Counted from the stretch's first letter, positions 10,721-23,480 are shown. The stretch is DNA of 64,000 nucleotides from Karalla daura (GCA_029224185.1 CM055191.1:11879536-11943535), one strand, 5' to 3'. Numbers and translations are program-made. Notes: generated from the letters alone by a model not told the origin.

Positions 10721-11242
10721 GACTTCACCCCCACCCACTATTCATCTCAGCTGATTGATACAGCCGCCGCCATCTTTATACATGCCCCGTCTGCAGTTCG
10801 GCTCTCTGTACGGTCACAACTGTTGCTGCCATTGGCATATAGTCTGTATATCTGTCTATCTTCGGCCGTCTGTGTTTGTTTCTCTCAAAATATTCCCTGT
10901 CATTCCGGAAAAAAAAAAAAGAAAAAAAGCGACCGTGCTGTTTACATGGCTGGAGAAAAGGATACTTGGGGCTCTGCACACTATTTGCACCCATCCAAAC
11001 ATGAGTTCATTGTCATACTCAGAGCTGACTGTCGTAGCGGCCATGTAAACAGCTGCAAACTGTCTGTGTTTATTTTCCACAAAATAGCCCATGTTCTTCA
11101 TCAAAACATTTACATTCGCATTAAGTCATTAAGCACATGGTGTTATCCGAAGTGACTTGAATAGCAGAGAAAATTTGGCGCTGCATCATTAAAGAGAACC
11201 CATTTACTATGATAAACACATACGATCTTTAGGGGTGTTGCA

Positions 11243-11244
<2 letters not shown>

Positions 11245-11306
<62 letters not shown>

Positions 11307-11450
11307 CAATCACATTAATTACCTAGGGGCAATTCAGAGTCTCAGATCGACATAAACATGCAGATTTTTGGACTTTGGGGAGGAAACGTTTTTAGGTCAG
11401 ACCAACGACCTTCCAAGGTTCAACCCTCTTACCCACCATGTTGCCCTAAA
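11245..11450 (-). repeat. (CA)n plus dispersed fish repeat fragment
   Basis: (CA)29 at 11245-11302, followed in reverse orientation by the family's GGGGCAATTCAGAGTCTC, CATGCAG...GGACTTTGG and GGTTCAACC blocks. Confidence 0.6.
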
Positions 11451-12609
11451 CTGGTCCATGGTATCCTGAAAAAAAAAACTGTTCACATCTCAGAATATTG
11501 AGTCGAAATAAGAGTCAGGATTTGTAATGTGGCTCAAGGTGGAGGAATCCTCATTGAATGTTTATAAAACGCTTTGGCCTACATCATGACCAGGTTCACA
11601 CGACAGACCTTTGCACCTGAGTGTGGTCGAGCTCCAGTTTGTTGTTTCTGCAGATGTTGACTGTGTAGGAACGTGGTTACCTGGTGGGTTTCGATGTGCT
11701 GCATGCAGACAGAGAGGCCCACATACAGAGCAGGTTTGTGGGTCCTACTGCACCTATAGGTCATGTACGCTCTGACTATGCACCACATTCTCACAGCTCC
11801 TTATTTTATAGTAAAATGTTACCTTTTCAGACTCATATTACTCCATATTTTTGGGTTGAATATGTAAACATTTATTGTTTTACAGGTCTGAGAGAAAGGT
11901 GAACAAGCAGGCAGAGAAATGGTCTTCCTTCCTCCCTCATGTCTTTGCGCAACTTTGACTGTTGTTACTTTTGATTTGATTCGATGTTTGATCTGATCTG
12001 AAACGCGTCCAAAGCACTGGGTGTGCTGGAAAATGTTTCTTGTGACTGAGATTATTGTGACATTATTAGTTAATAGCGTCGTATCAGTGGAAGCGGAACA
12101 ACTTTAAATCGTGATTCCCGACCGGGCCCGTCTACAGACTCACTTTATCCGCGAGCTCAGGGAGATCAGGGATGTTTTAATTTGATTAAATTCAATTCTG
12201 CGTTATTCAAAGTGCCAGTTCACAACAATACATGTAGCGCTGGTTTGTGCCAAACCCTTTAATAAGCATAAATAAACAAACAGAGCCCGACAATCCATCA
12301 TATTGCATTGCACTTTATAACCTGGCCCAGCAAACCTAGCTGACGTGCAATATCTTAATTGGAATTGTTGCAGCAGATTGTGTGCAGGGGTTCTTGTTAT
12401 TTACTTTGGTTTGTCTTAGCTTGCATGCTTGATTCCATATATAGGTTGTATTTTAATTCCTAAATAGCTTTAAGAACTTTGCCGCTGATTGGTCTGTGGA
12501 CTAAAAGGTCAACCTATCAGTAACAGAGCTGCAATAACAAGTAGTAGCTCCATTATTAGAGGTGATATGCATCACTTTCTGTATCATATGCTTAAATGAG
12601 CTTGGGGTC

Positions 12610-12820
12610 TTGATTTCATGGTAACACAGTGATTAAGTGGTTAGCACCTCCTCACAGAGAGGAAGTAGCTGGTTTGAATCCAGGTCAGATTCAGCACGAG
12701 TTTACTCCAGTCACTCTGGTTTCCTCCCACAGTCGAAAGACACGTTCAAGTCGATGGGAGACTCTAGAAAATGCCTGGAGGTGAATGTGATAATGGAGTG
12801 TGTGCGCGCCCTATCCATCA
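12610..12820 (+). repeat. Dispersed tRNA-like fish repeat, plus copy
   Basis: It contains GTGGTTAGCAC (box A-like), GGTTTGAATCCAGG (box B-like), TTTCCTCCCACAGTC, AAGACACGTTCAAG and GGAGACTCTAGA in the order seen in other copies here. The 5' part resembles a tRNA-derived SINE head. It is not a functional tRNA gene: no full cloverleaf was recognised. Confidence 0.6.
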
Positions 12821-14461
12821 TGCATGCTCTGCCTTCACTCTATGTATAATAGTCTCAAGCAGATCCAACCAGCGGTATATATAGTGAGCAAGATAATGGG
12901 TGTACGGATTTATTCTGAGCACCAACAAACATTCATCAATAGGCTGAAGCCAAAGTGAAACTACAGAGCCAGTGATTTAACTAGTCCCCCCCACACACAC
13001 ACACTCGCACCTATTACCGGGTACCAGTTTCTCCACCACTGTAGATACAGGAAGGCCAGGACGTACGGCTGACAACCAGAGCTGTAAGTTAGTGCGAGAC
13101 AGCGGGAGAGTGTGGTGAAATCAGCGAGGTCAGACGAGGACAGCAGGCTGTGTGCATCTCGTTTATTTTCACCCCTTCCATCAAACAGCCACAGTTACCT
13201 CAGAGCCAAAGCAGCGTACCGTTACCCCCTTAAATTAGAATACATAAATAAAAGCTGTTTGCATATAAACAGTTGCCGATGTACACATTCCAACTCGCTG
13301 AAAGTACACGCCGATTTACAAAGACGGTTATCATTGTTGTTGTTTTCCTTTTTTGTGTGTGTTTGTCTTTAGTTGTTTTTTTGCTGAAAATCTACATATG
13401 AAGTGAGGCTGGGTCCGCTGCCACCGCGTCCTCCCCTGCAGACAGATGTCGAGCCTTTGCATAAACCGAGCAGGAGTAAACACCGCAACGGGAGCGAGGA
13501 CAGTCCGTCTGGAGCTGTGTACGATTTGCATGAATGACGGAGACTTTTCTTTTCTTTGCTTTGCTTTTTTTTTTTTGTTGTTTTCATTTTTGGAACTTAA
13601 ACAAGATAATCGATATCAACAAAACAACCGGAGAGCTGTTTTTTAAACATTCATATTCATGTGCCGTTTGTAAAGGAGAAAGAGGACAAAAAAAAAAACA
13701 AACAGAACAAAGAAGCAGAGAAAGAACAGAGCTGGTTCTTTGTCTCGTTCCACCTTAAACGACTGCAAAGTTTCCTTGATTTAACATTTTAGCCCTTAAG
13801 CCCCTTCTTTGTCACAAAACAATCCTCTGACCAGAAAAGCAACTCACACGGGCTGGTGGAAAATTACATCCTCATTTCACAAACACACGTAGTCACATTT
13901 GCACACGCACGCACGCACACACACATATACACACACACGCACACACACACACTAACACACAAACAAAGTTTTAACCATCCCCCATTCAATCTAAGCTTCA
14001 GCCAAGTCCAATTTAAACAAACTTCTCCTGCCTTTGGGGCCTGAGGAGTAGACCACTCTCTCCACCTAGAGGAGAACGGCTGAACTACATAGTGCTTCTG
14101 CTCCACTGGGTTTCACATTTTAAAGTCTTTAGCGATTGTATTTTGCAGCTTTTTTTAACAAAAAGAGAGAGAGAGAGAGAGAGAGACAGGAAAGGAAAAA
14201 AAAATCTGTTGCCAAGTAAAAAGCACAAACAGGCTTGTTCCATCTGCTCTGAGCTCAAGCACCATTAAAGTTCAAACAATATGGGAGAGAAAAAAAAAAC
14301 GCAACAGAGTCGTGACAGGAAAAATCCAAATGTTGAACTGTACAATGTTACCAAACACTGAAGGTGCCTTTTTATGATACAGTAAACAAACACGATATAA
14401 ATCCCAGGTGTCTTGGTGGTGGCATGTAAAACAGCTCTCTCAGGGTCGATCGCGACGGTCC

Positions 14462-14541
14462 ATCATGGAGAGAAGAGGGAGGAGAGAGGAGGGAGGAGGG
14501 AGGAGAGAGGAGGGAGGAGGGAGGGAGGGAGGGAGGGAGAC
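14462..14541. repeat. GGGAGGA-type purine minisatellite
   Basis: Imperfect repeats of GGAGGGAGGAGAGA followed by (GGGA)n, in the presumed l3mbtl 3' UTR. Confidence 0.8.
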
Positions 14542-14559
14542 GGGGGAGGAGGCCGACCT

Positions 14560-14565
14560 TTTATT
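14560..14565 (-). promoter_or_regulatory. Candidate polyadenylation signal of l3mbtl
   Basis: AATAAA on the minus strand, 163 bases past the TAG at 14728-14730. Another AATAAA lies at 13162-13167, so the 3' UTR could be longer. Confidence 0.4.
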
Positions 14566-14727
14566 ATTCAGGGGGGGAAAAAATGGCTTCCACTAGTTTC
14601 TGCACCTGCACGGACCGAGCACATTCTGGCTGATTTTTATATCAAAATGTCTTGAGCTGAGTGTCGATTGGAGACCGGAGCGAGGGGGAGAGACGGGGGG
14701 GAGCAGGAGGAGAGGGGGGCCGGGCTC

Positions 14728-16775
14728 CTACTCCTCGTCTGCGTTCTTCAACATGAGGATGGAGTTGTAGATCTTCAGGGCCGGGCCCAGCTTGATCGAC
14801 AGGATCTTGACGATGTCGGCCTGGGTGAGCAGCAGGAAGGCCTCGCCGTCTATTTGCTGAAAGAAAAAAGAGGAGAGAAACGGGTCTGAGCAACCTGTCG
14901 AGACCTCGGCGTCCTCCCTACGCTCGTGTCTGGACTGGATGAGACAGATTTGCTCGTTTGGAGTCGTCCAGGTGCAACGTTTACTCCTCTGTCATGTTTG
15001 CTTGTCTCTACCAAAGCCAGAGGGGGAATCTCTGGCTCAGATCAAAAGCAACAGCGCTTGCTTGCTTTAGTTCTGAGGTGTCCGAACCTTTTTCACCGAG
15101 GACCGCATTCAGTGACTTGAAGGGACCCCGAGGACCAACCGTGAACTCCTCGAATGTTTTTAATTATAAAAGTTGGATTAAAAGCATATTTTTATTGATT
15201 ACAAACTGGCTCCTCACCAGATGTGGAGTGTGAAGGTGTGCGTGTGTCTGTAGCGGACAGACCACATGTCCAGGGGGGAACGTCACTATGACCCAATGTC
15301 AGGTTTTATACCCACAGGAGGAGAATAATACAGATTTTGATGGGCTCTAAATAAAACATGGTGTTATGGTGTTTTATTTGACTGCAGGATGGACTTGGCT
15401 TCAGACAGACTTGCTTTATTTCAATCCTGAGCCAGAAAAATTAAAACAAAAAACTAGAGCGAATGGGGACAGAGCTGGGCATGCTTATATCTATGAACAA
15501 AACTCATGCCATACTTGTATTGTACACTGTGTTCACAAAGAATTATGTACATAGAGACAAACTTTACATTGAGATAAATTGCATCTTCTTATCTGGAAAT
15601 GGGAATGACCTTTTCACACATCTGTTTCTCATAAATGTGTTATTATGAACATTTTCACTCTAACCCAGAGAGCCAACTGAATGCAAAAACCTCACACTTC
15701 TTCTCTGCTTCTTCTCAGATATGAAGTATGCGTCCCTGCTCCAGAGATGTGTTTTCATGCTGTTGTTTTATTTCCCTCGGATTTGTTTTGGTGAACTGCG
15801 AACCGCGTCCAAATCAGTATTCATGCATTCATTCAATCAAAAGGCAAAAAAAATCTGCTGACAGTAAAAAGATCTAATACGCAGGGACAGTTTCATGACA
15901 GAAACCAGACTGCGTTTCTTCTGTAATCACCTCTTTAACTAAAATAACCTTTAGTTGGGTGTGCCTGCAGGTGGCAGCGCAGCTCTTACCTCTGTCTTGA
16001 ACGTAGCAGCATGTTCTTTACATCCCGGGAGTCCTTTAACGAAACCAGCCACCTGTCGGGACGGAGACAAAGAGCCCGTCAGGCCGATCCATGATCGCCT
16101 CAGACATGCCTCCTTCCACGGCTACGAGTGCAACCAAAGGCCAAGTCCCTCTGATTCTCTCTCCCAGAAAACTGGGCTGCCGCCCCCCCCCCAGAACAAC
16201 CACACGCCTTCATGACGAAGGAGCAGCACGTCTGCTCCTGCTGTGTGCGTGCGTGCGCGTGCGTGTGTGTGCTCCGACCTCCTCAGAGCTCCAAGTGGCC
16301 ACTCGCTTGGCAGTCAGCCCCAGGACCTCGGGCAGCAGCTGGCAGTGTTTGTCCCAGCAGAGGGCCACCCGGTGAGGGGGGGAGGCGGAGATGCCGGGGG
16401 AGAACACAGACTCGTGCAGCGCCTGCTGCAGGGAGATGGCGTCCGGAGAGGCTGAGGAGAGGAGGCAGCTGTCACTGTCGCCGTCTGAATGTCTCTCTTT
16501 TGCTTTTTTTTTTTGTTGTCGTTTTTCCTAACACTCATACGCACCTTTGCCGTCCCCGATCTCCTCTTTGACGTAGTGCATTTTCAGGTATTTTGGAGCA
16601 GGAGCCGTCCTGGAGACAACAGTGACATGGCTCAGTCATGGCTCAGTCATATCTGAGTCTCGTTATGAGAAGCATTAAAGAAGTATCGATCCCTGCATGG
16701 CGTCAGCTGCTCCAGCACACATGGAGCAGAGGCAATAAGCACACCCCTGGACAGGTCACCAGTCCATCACAGGAC

Positions 16776-16853
<78 letters not shown>

Positions 16854-19800
16854 CACACAGTTCACTCTCACTCCGGGGCTATTTCGAGTCGGTAATGCAT
16901 GTTTGTGGACTGTGGGAGGAACCCGGAGCAGCCAGACAAAACTGCAACCCAGAGCTAGAAACCAGCAGCGGAAACCCGCCTAGCTGCGGGGCCACAGCTT
17001 CAATAGTTTCCCGAGGTGTGTTTACCCCGTGGACAAAAGGCTAGAGCGGCTGGGGAGATCAATTATTCATTTTATATCTGAAAAAAAGAAATGTTTATTG
17101 AAATATGGGTCGACACGTGGTTAGCATGGCCGCCTCGCTGCAAGAAGGTTCAAGGTTGGACTCCTGGTCAGATCGAGGACCTCAAAGCTGTTTGTTATCT
17201 CTGCTCCCATTTCTTAACATCTTTCAGTGTATTTGTTGTTTACTGTTGTATTGTTTAATGAACATGTACTGCGACCGAGATCGAGATTTCTATTTCCTTT
17301 TGTGTGCAGAGAGACAACTGAAGCTTCCTGTGAACTTTGTGTGAGGAGTCTGCATGTGTGGGAGTGCTCCTCCACCTCCTCCCCCAGTCCAGAAACATGC
17401 ATGTTGAGGTTGATATGTAGCCCCTTACTGTAAGAGTGAGAATGAATGGTTTGTGTGTGTGTGTGTGTGTGTCCTGAGTGTGTCCAGCAGCCACTCATTT
17501 CAGGACCAATCAGGTAAGATAGCGGACAGATAGATAGATAGATGGTTCAGCTATTTGTTGACTCGTACCGTTTGGGCCTGGTTCCATTGTGGCTCTGCTC
17601 GCTGGCTCCCCCCGGTGGCTCCGACTGGCTGCTGCGTGCCGAGCGCTCTGCCTCCCCGGCCGCCGGTTTCCTAGCAACAGGGATAACGGGCTCTCAGGTA
17701 CGGACGGGAGATAACAGTCGTATGGAAAGCAGGGAGAAGGCAGGGAGCGTGTGTGGAGGGGGAAGGTGTGTGTGTGGGGGGGGTGTTCGAGGAGGGGCGG
17801 ACCTGCTCTGGGACTCCTCGGCCTGCTCGGGCTGCTCCGCCGACTGCGCCGCCGCCCCCGCCCCCGCCGTGGCGGCCTGCGTGTTTGTAGTGCTGGAGCT
17901 GGAGTCGAGGCGGCGGCCGCGCTGGTGGGGCCCGCTGAGGGCCGGGGGCCGCTCCCCGCTCAGGCGGTCCGGCAGCAGGCCCTCCTTGTTGAGATTCATC
18001 TCCGAGTAGGGACAGCTCACCTGGCTGCTCACACACACACACACACACACAGAAAAGCTTCTATCAGGCCCGAGGGAAACATTTTAAGATCCACTGCTCA
18101 CTTCTGACGTCTCCAGAGATCACGCCAGAGAGGGAGAGGAGCAGCGACACGTCCGCGCTGCCAGCAGCCCACACCAGAACAAATGACATTTAAGAGGACG
18201 AGATTCAATTATTCATGGCCGTGCTGCAAATATGACAAGAAATTAGACGAGAGATGTGTTTTTCCTTTTCTTTGAAGGGAGCTCGTTCAGTAGCATGTAG
18301 GTCAGAACGCACCGGTTAAACGACATCAAAGAAAGTCTCGGCGACAAAACGAAACTAAGCGCATAGGAATGGGTTGACGCAGAGGTGAGAACGTCAGCGA
18401 GGTTCAGGGGGAGAGACTGAGAAAACCGTCACCGCTGTTGTGGAAGAACGGGAATTACAAAGAGAAAAGAGAGCACGAACGTGTAGTGGGTCCCGTAGCG
18501 AGGTCCTCTGATGTGGCCAACCCCGTTGCATCCTGGAGTAGGACATCCTTGTCCTGGGGCAGCCAGCAAATCACTGGAGCCTGAAACACACACACACGCA
18601 CACACACACACACGCACACACATGCACACACACAAACACACAGAGGATCCTTAATCAACCTATGCAAACGACTGCAGAAGACCACTTCTGTTTTAACTCA
18701 TCGGAGGATCGTCCCACCCGGGAGTCAAAGCCAGGCAAAGACAAGCTGTGCTGACTTGTCTGTTTGATGCCGCACATTTGGATCCTGCTCTGGAGGAGAG
18801 ACGAGGAAGAGGAGGAGGAGGAGGAGGAGGAAGAAGAGAAGCAGAGTGCCTCACCGTTGGGGTATTGGAGTGGGTGTCCGGTCTTCTGACACCAGCCCAT
18901 GGGGTGAAGGTCGGGACAGTCCGTCTCCACCCAGTAGTCATACTCTGAGCTCCAGCCGTCAAAATGAATCTAGTCAAGAAGAAAGACGAGGAGGAGGAGA
19001 AGGAGAAGGAGGAGGAGGAGGAGGAGGAAGAGGAGGAGGAGGAGGAGAGTCAGACCCAGGGGCACGGAGCGAGTCACTCAGTGTCATCAGACGCTATGGG
19101 CGAGCTGTTACCTTTAGCCGGTGGTCCTCCGAGTCCACTATGGTGGCCACCCTGATGAGCATGGGGTTCCTCTTATCCACGGCCTCCACCTTCATCCCCA
19201 GCTGGAAGCCATGCAGAGGTCGCTGCACGCACGCACACACACAGACAGAGCAGAGTAAACATCCTCTTCCTGAGGCCACATCTGCGTGTTTGTCTTTGTG
19301 TTGGTCGTACCGGTTTGAAGGCCCGGGCCGGGGCGGCCTGGGTGCCCGTCTCCTCCAGGTACTTCTCCCAGGAGAAGCTCTTGGGCTGCTTGTACTCTGC
19401 AGAGGACGCAGACGGAGACGCAGAGTCATCACGGGGCGCCAGGCATCGCTCCGGAGAAGCCACACGTCAACAGCAGCGTCTGAGCATGCACAGCGGCATG
19501 CATCTCCCCCCCATTAAAAGCTCCAGTGTGTAGGCTCTGCCCGGGCGCTGCCTCTACTGGCAGAGACGGCCTGTTACTTCTAGTCACCAGCGTTTCATCT
19601 CCTGATGGTGAGATCGCTCTACTGTGGCTTTGGCATGAGTCGGGTATCCACAGACTACCAGACCCTACACACCGGTCCTTTAATGTGCTCGGAAAGCCGA
19701 CCTAGATTATCTTAGAATGAATTTAGAACTAACTCATCATTCAGTGCCAGTTAACAACTTGATTGGTCGTATTAGTCTTATTTCTACTGTTAAGCTTGCG

Positions 19801-22800
19801 TTATTTGGGCCCTACAATGGAATAAAATTGTTGATACTGACCCACGTGTGTCTTGGTCTGTGTCTTACCAGCTGGGGTGGTCAGAGTTAGCTCGGCCTCT
19901 TCGCAGAAACCCACGGGATGGATGTACGGACTGCTAGCGTCACACCTTCACACAAACCGTTCGACAGCGGTCAACACACTCATCCTGGGACCAGCTCGTT
20001 ACAGACGACTTCACTACGCGTCCGTCATCCCACATCCAACAGGTCCGGAGAGGATTCTCACCTCGTCGTCCATGTTTATGCACATTTTCCAACTCAAAGT
20101 GACATCAAAGTGATAAAAATGCATAATCTTTGCGTATCTGCTCAACACAGTTCTCTCCATCTCAAACCAGCAGCCTCACCAGTAATCGTACGTATCGTCC
20201 CAGTTGTCAAAGTGAATCAGGAGCCGGTTGTCGACCACGGCGGCGATGGTGGCCACGCAGATGAGGGACGGGTTCTTTCTGTCCACCGCCTCCAGCTTCA
20301 TGCCCGCCCTGAACCCGGACGGAGTCACGGACTAGAGGGACAGACACATGCAGGCGCGTGATCCCGCGTGAAGCGACCCGGGGGGGCGATCCGGGGCGGC
20401 TCGCTGCTTCTACTCACCGTGTTGAGGCTCTTGAAGAGGTGTTTGGGGGCCAGCTGGCCCCTGCAGTTCTTCACGTAGGTGCTCCAGTTAAACTCCCCGT
20501 CTTTACAGCCTGCGAGACAAAACACTCAGGAGCTGTGTTTGGAAAGCAGGGGGCGGCTCGTATGTGTGTGTGGGGGGGAAACTACCTTTAGGCAGCAATA
20601 ACTTGTGTCCGTTCTTCTCGCACCAGCCCGCTGGTTTGATGTCCCAAGAGTCGGCATTGGCCCAGAAGTCGTAGCACTCTGGGTAACCGTCAAAGTGCAG
20701 CCTTATCCTGTACCCCTGGATCTGAGAGGTGGAGGGGTTACTCAAACAGGGATAAGGATGCAGACCGTGGGTATGAGTGTGTGTGTGTGTGTGTGCTTGT
20801 GTGTGTGTGTGAGGCCCGTACCTCTGCTACAGTGAGCACGCAGAACAGGGACGGGTGAGACGGGTCCAGCCCCTCCAGCTTCATTCCCACCTTGAAGCTG
20901 TTCCTGCTCTGAGGAAACGACTGATGCTGCAAGACCACAGAGCATCACCTCATCCATTAATCAGCTAATGATCGACTAATGATCAAATGAGTCAAGCTCG
21001 AGAAATAAAGTGAATGTTCTCCCATCTCTGCTCCACATATCTGAATAGTTTCTGGTCACTTTATGACAGCAAGCTGAGTGTGTTTTGAGTTGCGGACCAA
21101 ACAAGAATTTGGTGAATTCTCCAGTTACATAACAGCGTCTCCAGGGGTGAGATACCTCTTTAAAGAGCTTGACAGGAGCAGCAGTGGCCCTCTCCTCTTC
21201 CAAGTACGCGGGCCAGCTCCACGCCCGCTTCTTGTTGGGTGGGGCCGTCGCTGTGGATCGGGGGAAGAAACACAAAAAAAACAACAGAAAACAAAGTGTG
21301 ATGTATTGTAGCTGCTGCACAGCCATGTCCAACACATCCCATTCCAGCAGCATGACGTTTCAGTTTACTCAGACCTGCTCAGTTTATGGAGCATGTTCTG
21401 TGATACTTCGTTTACCAGTACGATAGGGAGAAACAAAACCAGCATGGAGAAGGTGTTTTCTAAAGTGATGTTTTAAGTGTATGGTGTCGGGGATGTGACC
21501 ACAGTGTCTTGAGAATCAAATACCTAGTTTGGCAATTTTGGCACCTCGTCTGCCTTTGGCTGTCTTGGCCTTTTCCTAAAACGGGCAAAAGAAAACAAAA
21601 ACATTGAATTATCAGGATATACATTGGTTTTTCCCACCCTTCTTGAGTTTGTCAAGACACTTATGTAAGGACAAAGGTCCTCATAGGTCAAAAAGTATCT
21701 GTCCATGAAGCAAGATCATTTCATTGACAAGATTTCTTGAAATACAATAAGAAGTGCTTGATTTCAGACTATAGTGTAAAGTTGAACAATTACATTTAAA
21801 CAATGACTTTGGAAAACAAGGCCTAAACCAAAGTTTTCTTTTTAGTCAGTCAGTCTTTTTCTTTTTTAGTCAGTCAACGAGTCAACAGAGATGCTGAGAG
21901 ATGCTGAGAGATGCTCCTCCTCCTCCTCCTCCTCACCTCTGGCTCCTCCTGGTTTTCCTCCTCTTCGTCACCAGAGTCCATGTAGATCTTCCTCTTTTTG
22001 CGCACACGTTTGCCCAGCCTCTCACCTTCCACCGCCTGACCCTCCCTGGCCTCAGCTGGAGATGATCTGTGGAGAAGGACAGACCCGGTTTGGAACGGGA
22101 CCGTGGACAGAGGTGCACAGAGGTGGACAGAGGTGGACAGAGGTGGGCAGAGGTGGACAGAGGTGGACAGAGGTGGACAGAGGTGCCTGGAGTGTGATGC
22201 TCTGCAGTACCTGCCGCTGGACGGCTGGGCGCATGCCGCGCTGCAGAACTTGCCCTGGAACAGGGCGTCCCGGGGAACTCGGCCTCCGCAGGCCCGGCAC
22301 CTCGGCCCCTGGGCGTTGGCGTTGGCATTGGTGTTGGTGTTGCCGCCTGCCTCCGCGCTGGAGCCCACCTCCACGCTGGGGCCCACCTCCACGCTGGGGC
22401 CCTCCATGCTGGGACCCTCCTCTAAAGACAGAAGCACAGGACCAGGGGCTGCAGAACAAAGCACAACCAAACATAAAAGACCCCGCTGCTCCTTTTACAA
22501 CATCACTGTCGTAAAGGGTTAAACTCGGCCTGCCATACCTTTCGCTCCCGGCTGGCTCTGATTGGCTGGGGCCGCGGCTGTGCTGGGCTGTGACTGGCCC
22601 TCGGGTGGAGGGGTGGGCGTGTGGGACTGCGCAGGGTCCAAGGTCTCCGAGTTAGGCTCGGCCGGCTGCCCTTTGACCTCTACGTCCGTGACTATCTCGA
22701 GAGTCCCAAACTCTGTCATGCGGAACTGAGAGACACACGGGGAGGGGGGAGAAAAACAAGTCATGCTCATCAGGGTTTCATCAGAGAAGGGCTGAGCTCT

Positions 22801-23136
22801 GTTAGTAAACACAACTCAGATCCTGAGCCGCCTCGTCTGCTGATGAATGAAATAATCATCACGCTGATTAAAGAGGTGTGAGAGAGCCATCGCTCCTTTT
22901 CCTGGCGGGTTCACGTCTCTCGATTCATTCTCATCTGACAAGTGTGAGATCGGACACTCGTTTATGCAGCCTGGGATGAAGATGATGAAGATGATCACAG
23001 GTAGGAGCACACATCCCTCTCGCACCTTGATATTACTGTAGGGCAGCGAGGCAATACCATCCTTCCAGTCCAGGGCGTCCATCATGTCAAACTCAGCTCC
23101 CTGGGAGGGGCCATCACTGGGTGGAGTGTCAGTCAT
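14728..23136 (-). CDS. l3mbtl1: L3MBTL-family methyl-lysine reader (three MBT repeats, SAM)
   Basis: 21 coding exons, 846 residues, all phases agree: 23136-23026, 22725-22539, 22448-22211, 22066-21937, 21575-21524, 21250-21156, 20926-20822, 20721-20586, 20509-20418, 20331-20180, 19945-19869, 19396-19311, 19222-19112, 18969-18855, 18580-18477, 18020-17803, 17670-17569, 16609-16545, 16451-16279, 16052-15990, 14856-14728. It is a nuclear Polycomb-type protein that binds mono/dimethyl-lysine on histones and compacts chromatin. Domains: FCS finger (CRAC...FCSAAC, 150-172); MBT1 about 241-351, MBT2 353-458, MBT3 460-562; C2HC finger (CPTPGCNGVGH...H-x5-C); SAM about 770-845. MBT2 keeps the pocket residues (VDRKN, HFDNWDDTYDYW). 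The paralogue is uncertain: the N-terminus (DWKDGIASLP, FRMTEFGTLE) is L3MBTL3-like, GHIRGPRY is L3MBTL4-like, and CWDKHCQLLP plus the SGK neighbour favour L3MBTL1. Family confidence is about 0.97; the symbol about 0.45. Confidence 0.95.
14857..15989. other. Last intron of l3mbtl
   Basis: 1.1 kb intron between the two SAM exons. At about 15065-15150 it holds CCGAACCTTTTTCACCGAGGACC, a motif typical of hAT-type transposon ends in vertebrates. No exon or gene was seen. Confidence 0.4.
16735..17010 (-). repeat. (CA)38 plus dispersed fish repeat, minus copy
   Basis: CCTGGACAGGTCACCAGTCCATC, then CA units at 16777-16852, then TTCACTCTCAC, CATGTTTGTGGACTGTGGGAGG and CCCGCCTAGC, the reverse of the family order. 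It lies in an l3mbtl intron. Confidence 0.7.
17105..17495 (+). repeat. Dispersed tRNA-like fish repeat, plus copy
   Basis: CACGTGGTTAGCATGGCCGCCTCG, GCAAGAAGGTTCAAGG, then after a unique insert GAAACATGCATGTTGAGGTTGAT, GTGAGAATGAATGG and (TG)n at 17446-17471. It lies in an l3mbtl intron. Confidence 0.65.
18968..19048. repeat. (GGA)n/(GAAGGA)n trinucleotide repeat
   Basis: Purine triplet repeat immediately upstream (minus-strand sense) of the MBT3 exon 18969-18855, so on the transcript it is a CTC/TCC-rich polypyrimidine stretch. Confidence 0.8.
22104..22195. repeat. 10-bp minisatellite (GGACAGAGGT)9 inside an l3mbtl intron
   Basis: About nine near-perfect copies of a decamer of the form AGGTGGACAG, filling most of the 144-base intron 22067-22210 between the FCS-finger exon and the next one. 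Confidence 0.9.
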
Positions 23137-23354
23137 CCCCTCTCCTCCGATAGAGAAACCTGCACCCATGAAACCATTATCTGATAAAGACATCCTGTTT
23201 CATTTATTTGTACTCTGTGTGTGTACCTATCCATGCCCCTACTGACCGCGATCCCTGCATCCATACCACAGTCCCGTAAAAAAGTTTTACCTCCTATAAT
23301 GCGTTTTGCTCCTGCATGCCAATACATTATCTGACCCACTTTGTATAGTAACAG

Positions 23355-23480
23355 TGTCGCAGGGCCCTGCTGGACAGGTCACTCTGGTCATCACAGGAAA
23401 CACACACACATTCACTCTCGCCTTCACATTCAGGGGCGATTCAAACTCTAAAATCGACCTAAGCACACGTTTCAGTAAAG
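23355..23480 (-). repeat. Dispersed fish repeat fragment
   Basis: GCTGGACAGGTCACTCTGG, CA run, TTCACTCTCGCCTTCAC and GGGGCGATTCAAACTCTAAAATCGACC in the reverse family order. Confidence 0.6.

Larger units (their letters stand above)
8790..14559. other. Large non-coding region between tmem200 and the 3' end of l3mbtl
   Basis: No gene is supported. It holds the tmem200 5' flank, (CA)n near 9125-9152, a 400-base polypurine tract (9921-10334), AT-rich unique sequence at 10590-10720 and 12230-12400 that looks like non-coding regulatory DNA, (CA)n at 11245-11302, two dispersed-repeat fragments, and short A and GA runs at 13680-14310. Part of 13160-14560 may be l3mbtl 3' UTR. Confidence 0.6.

Noticed and set aside
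18846..19517. 223-residue plus-strand frame
   Set aside because: It is the antisense of two MBT3 exons of l3mbtl joined by a GGA repeat; the minus-strand exons are strongly supported.
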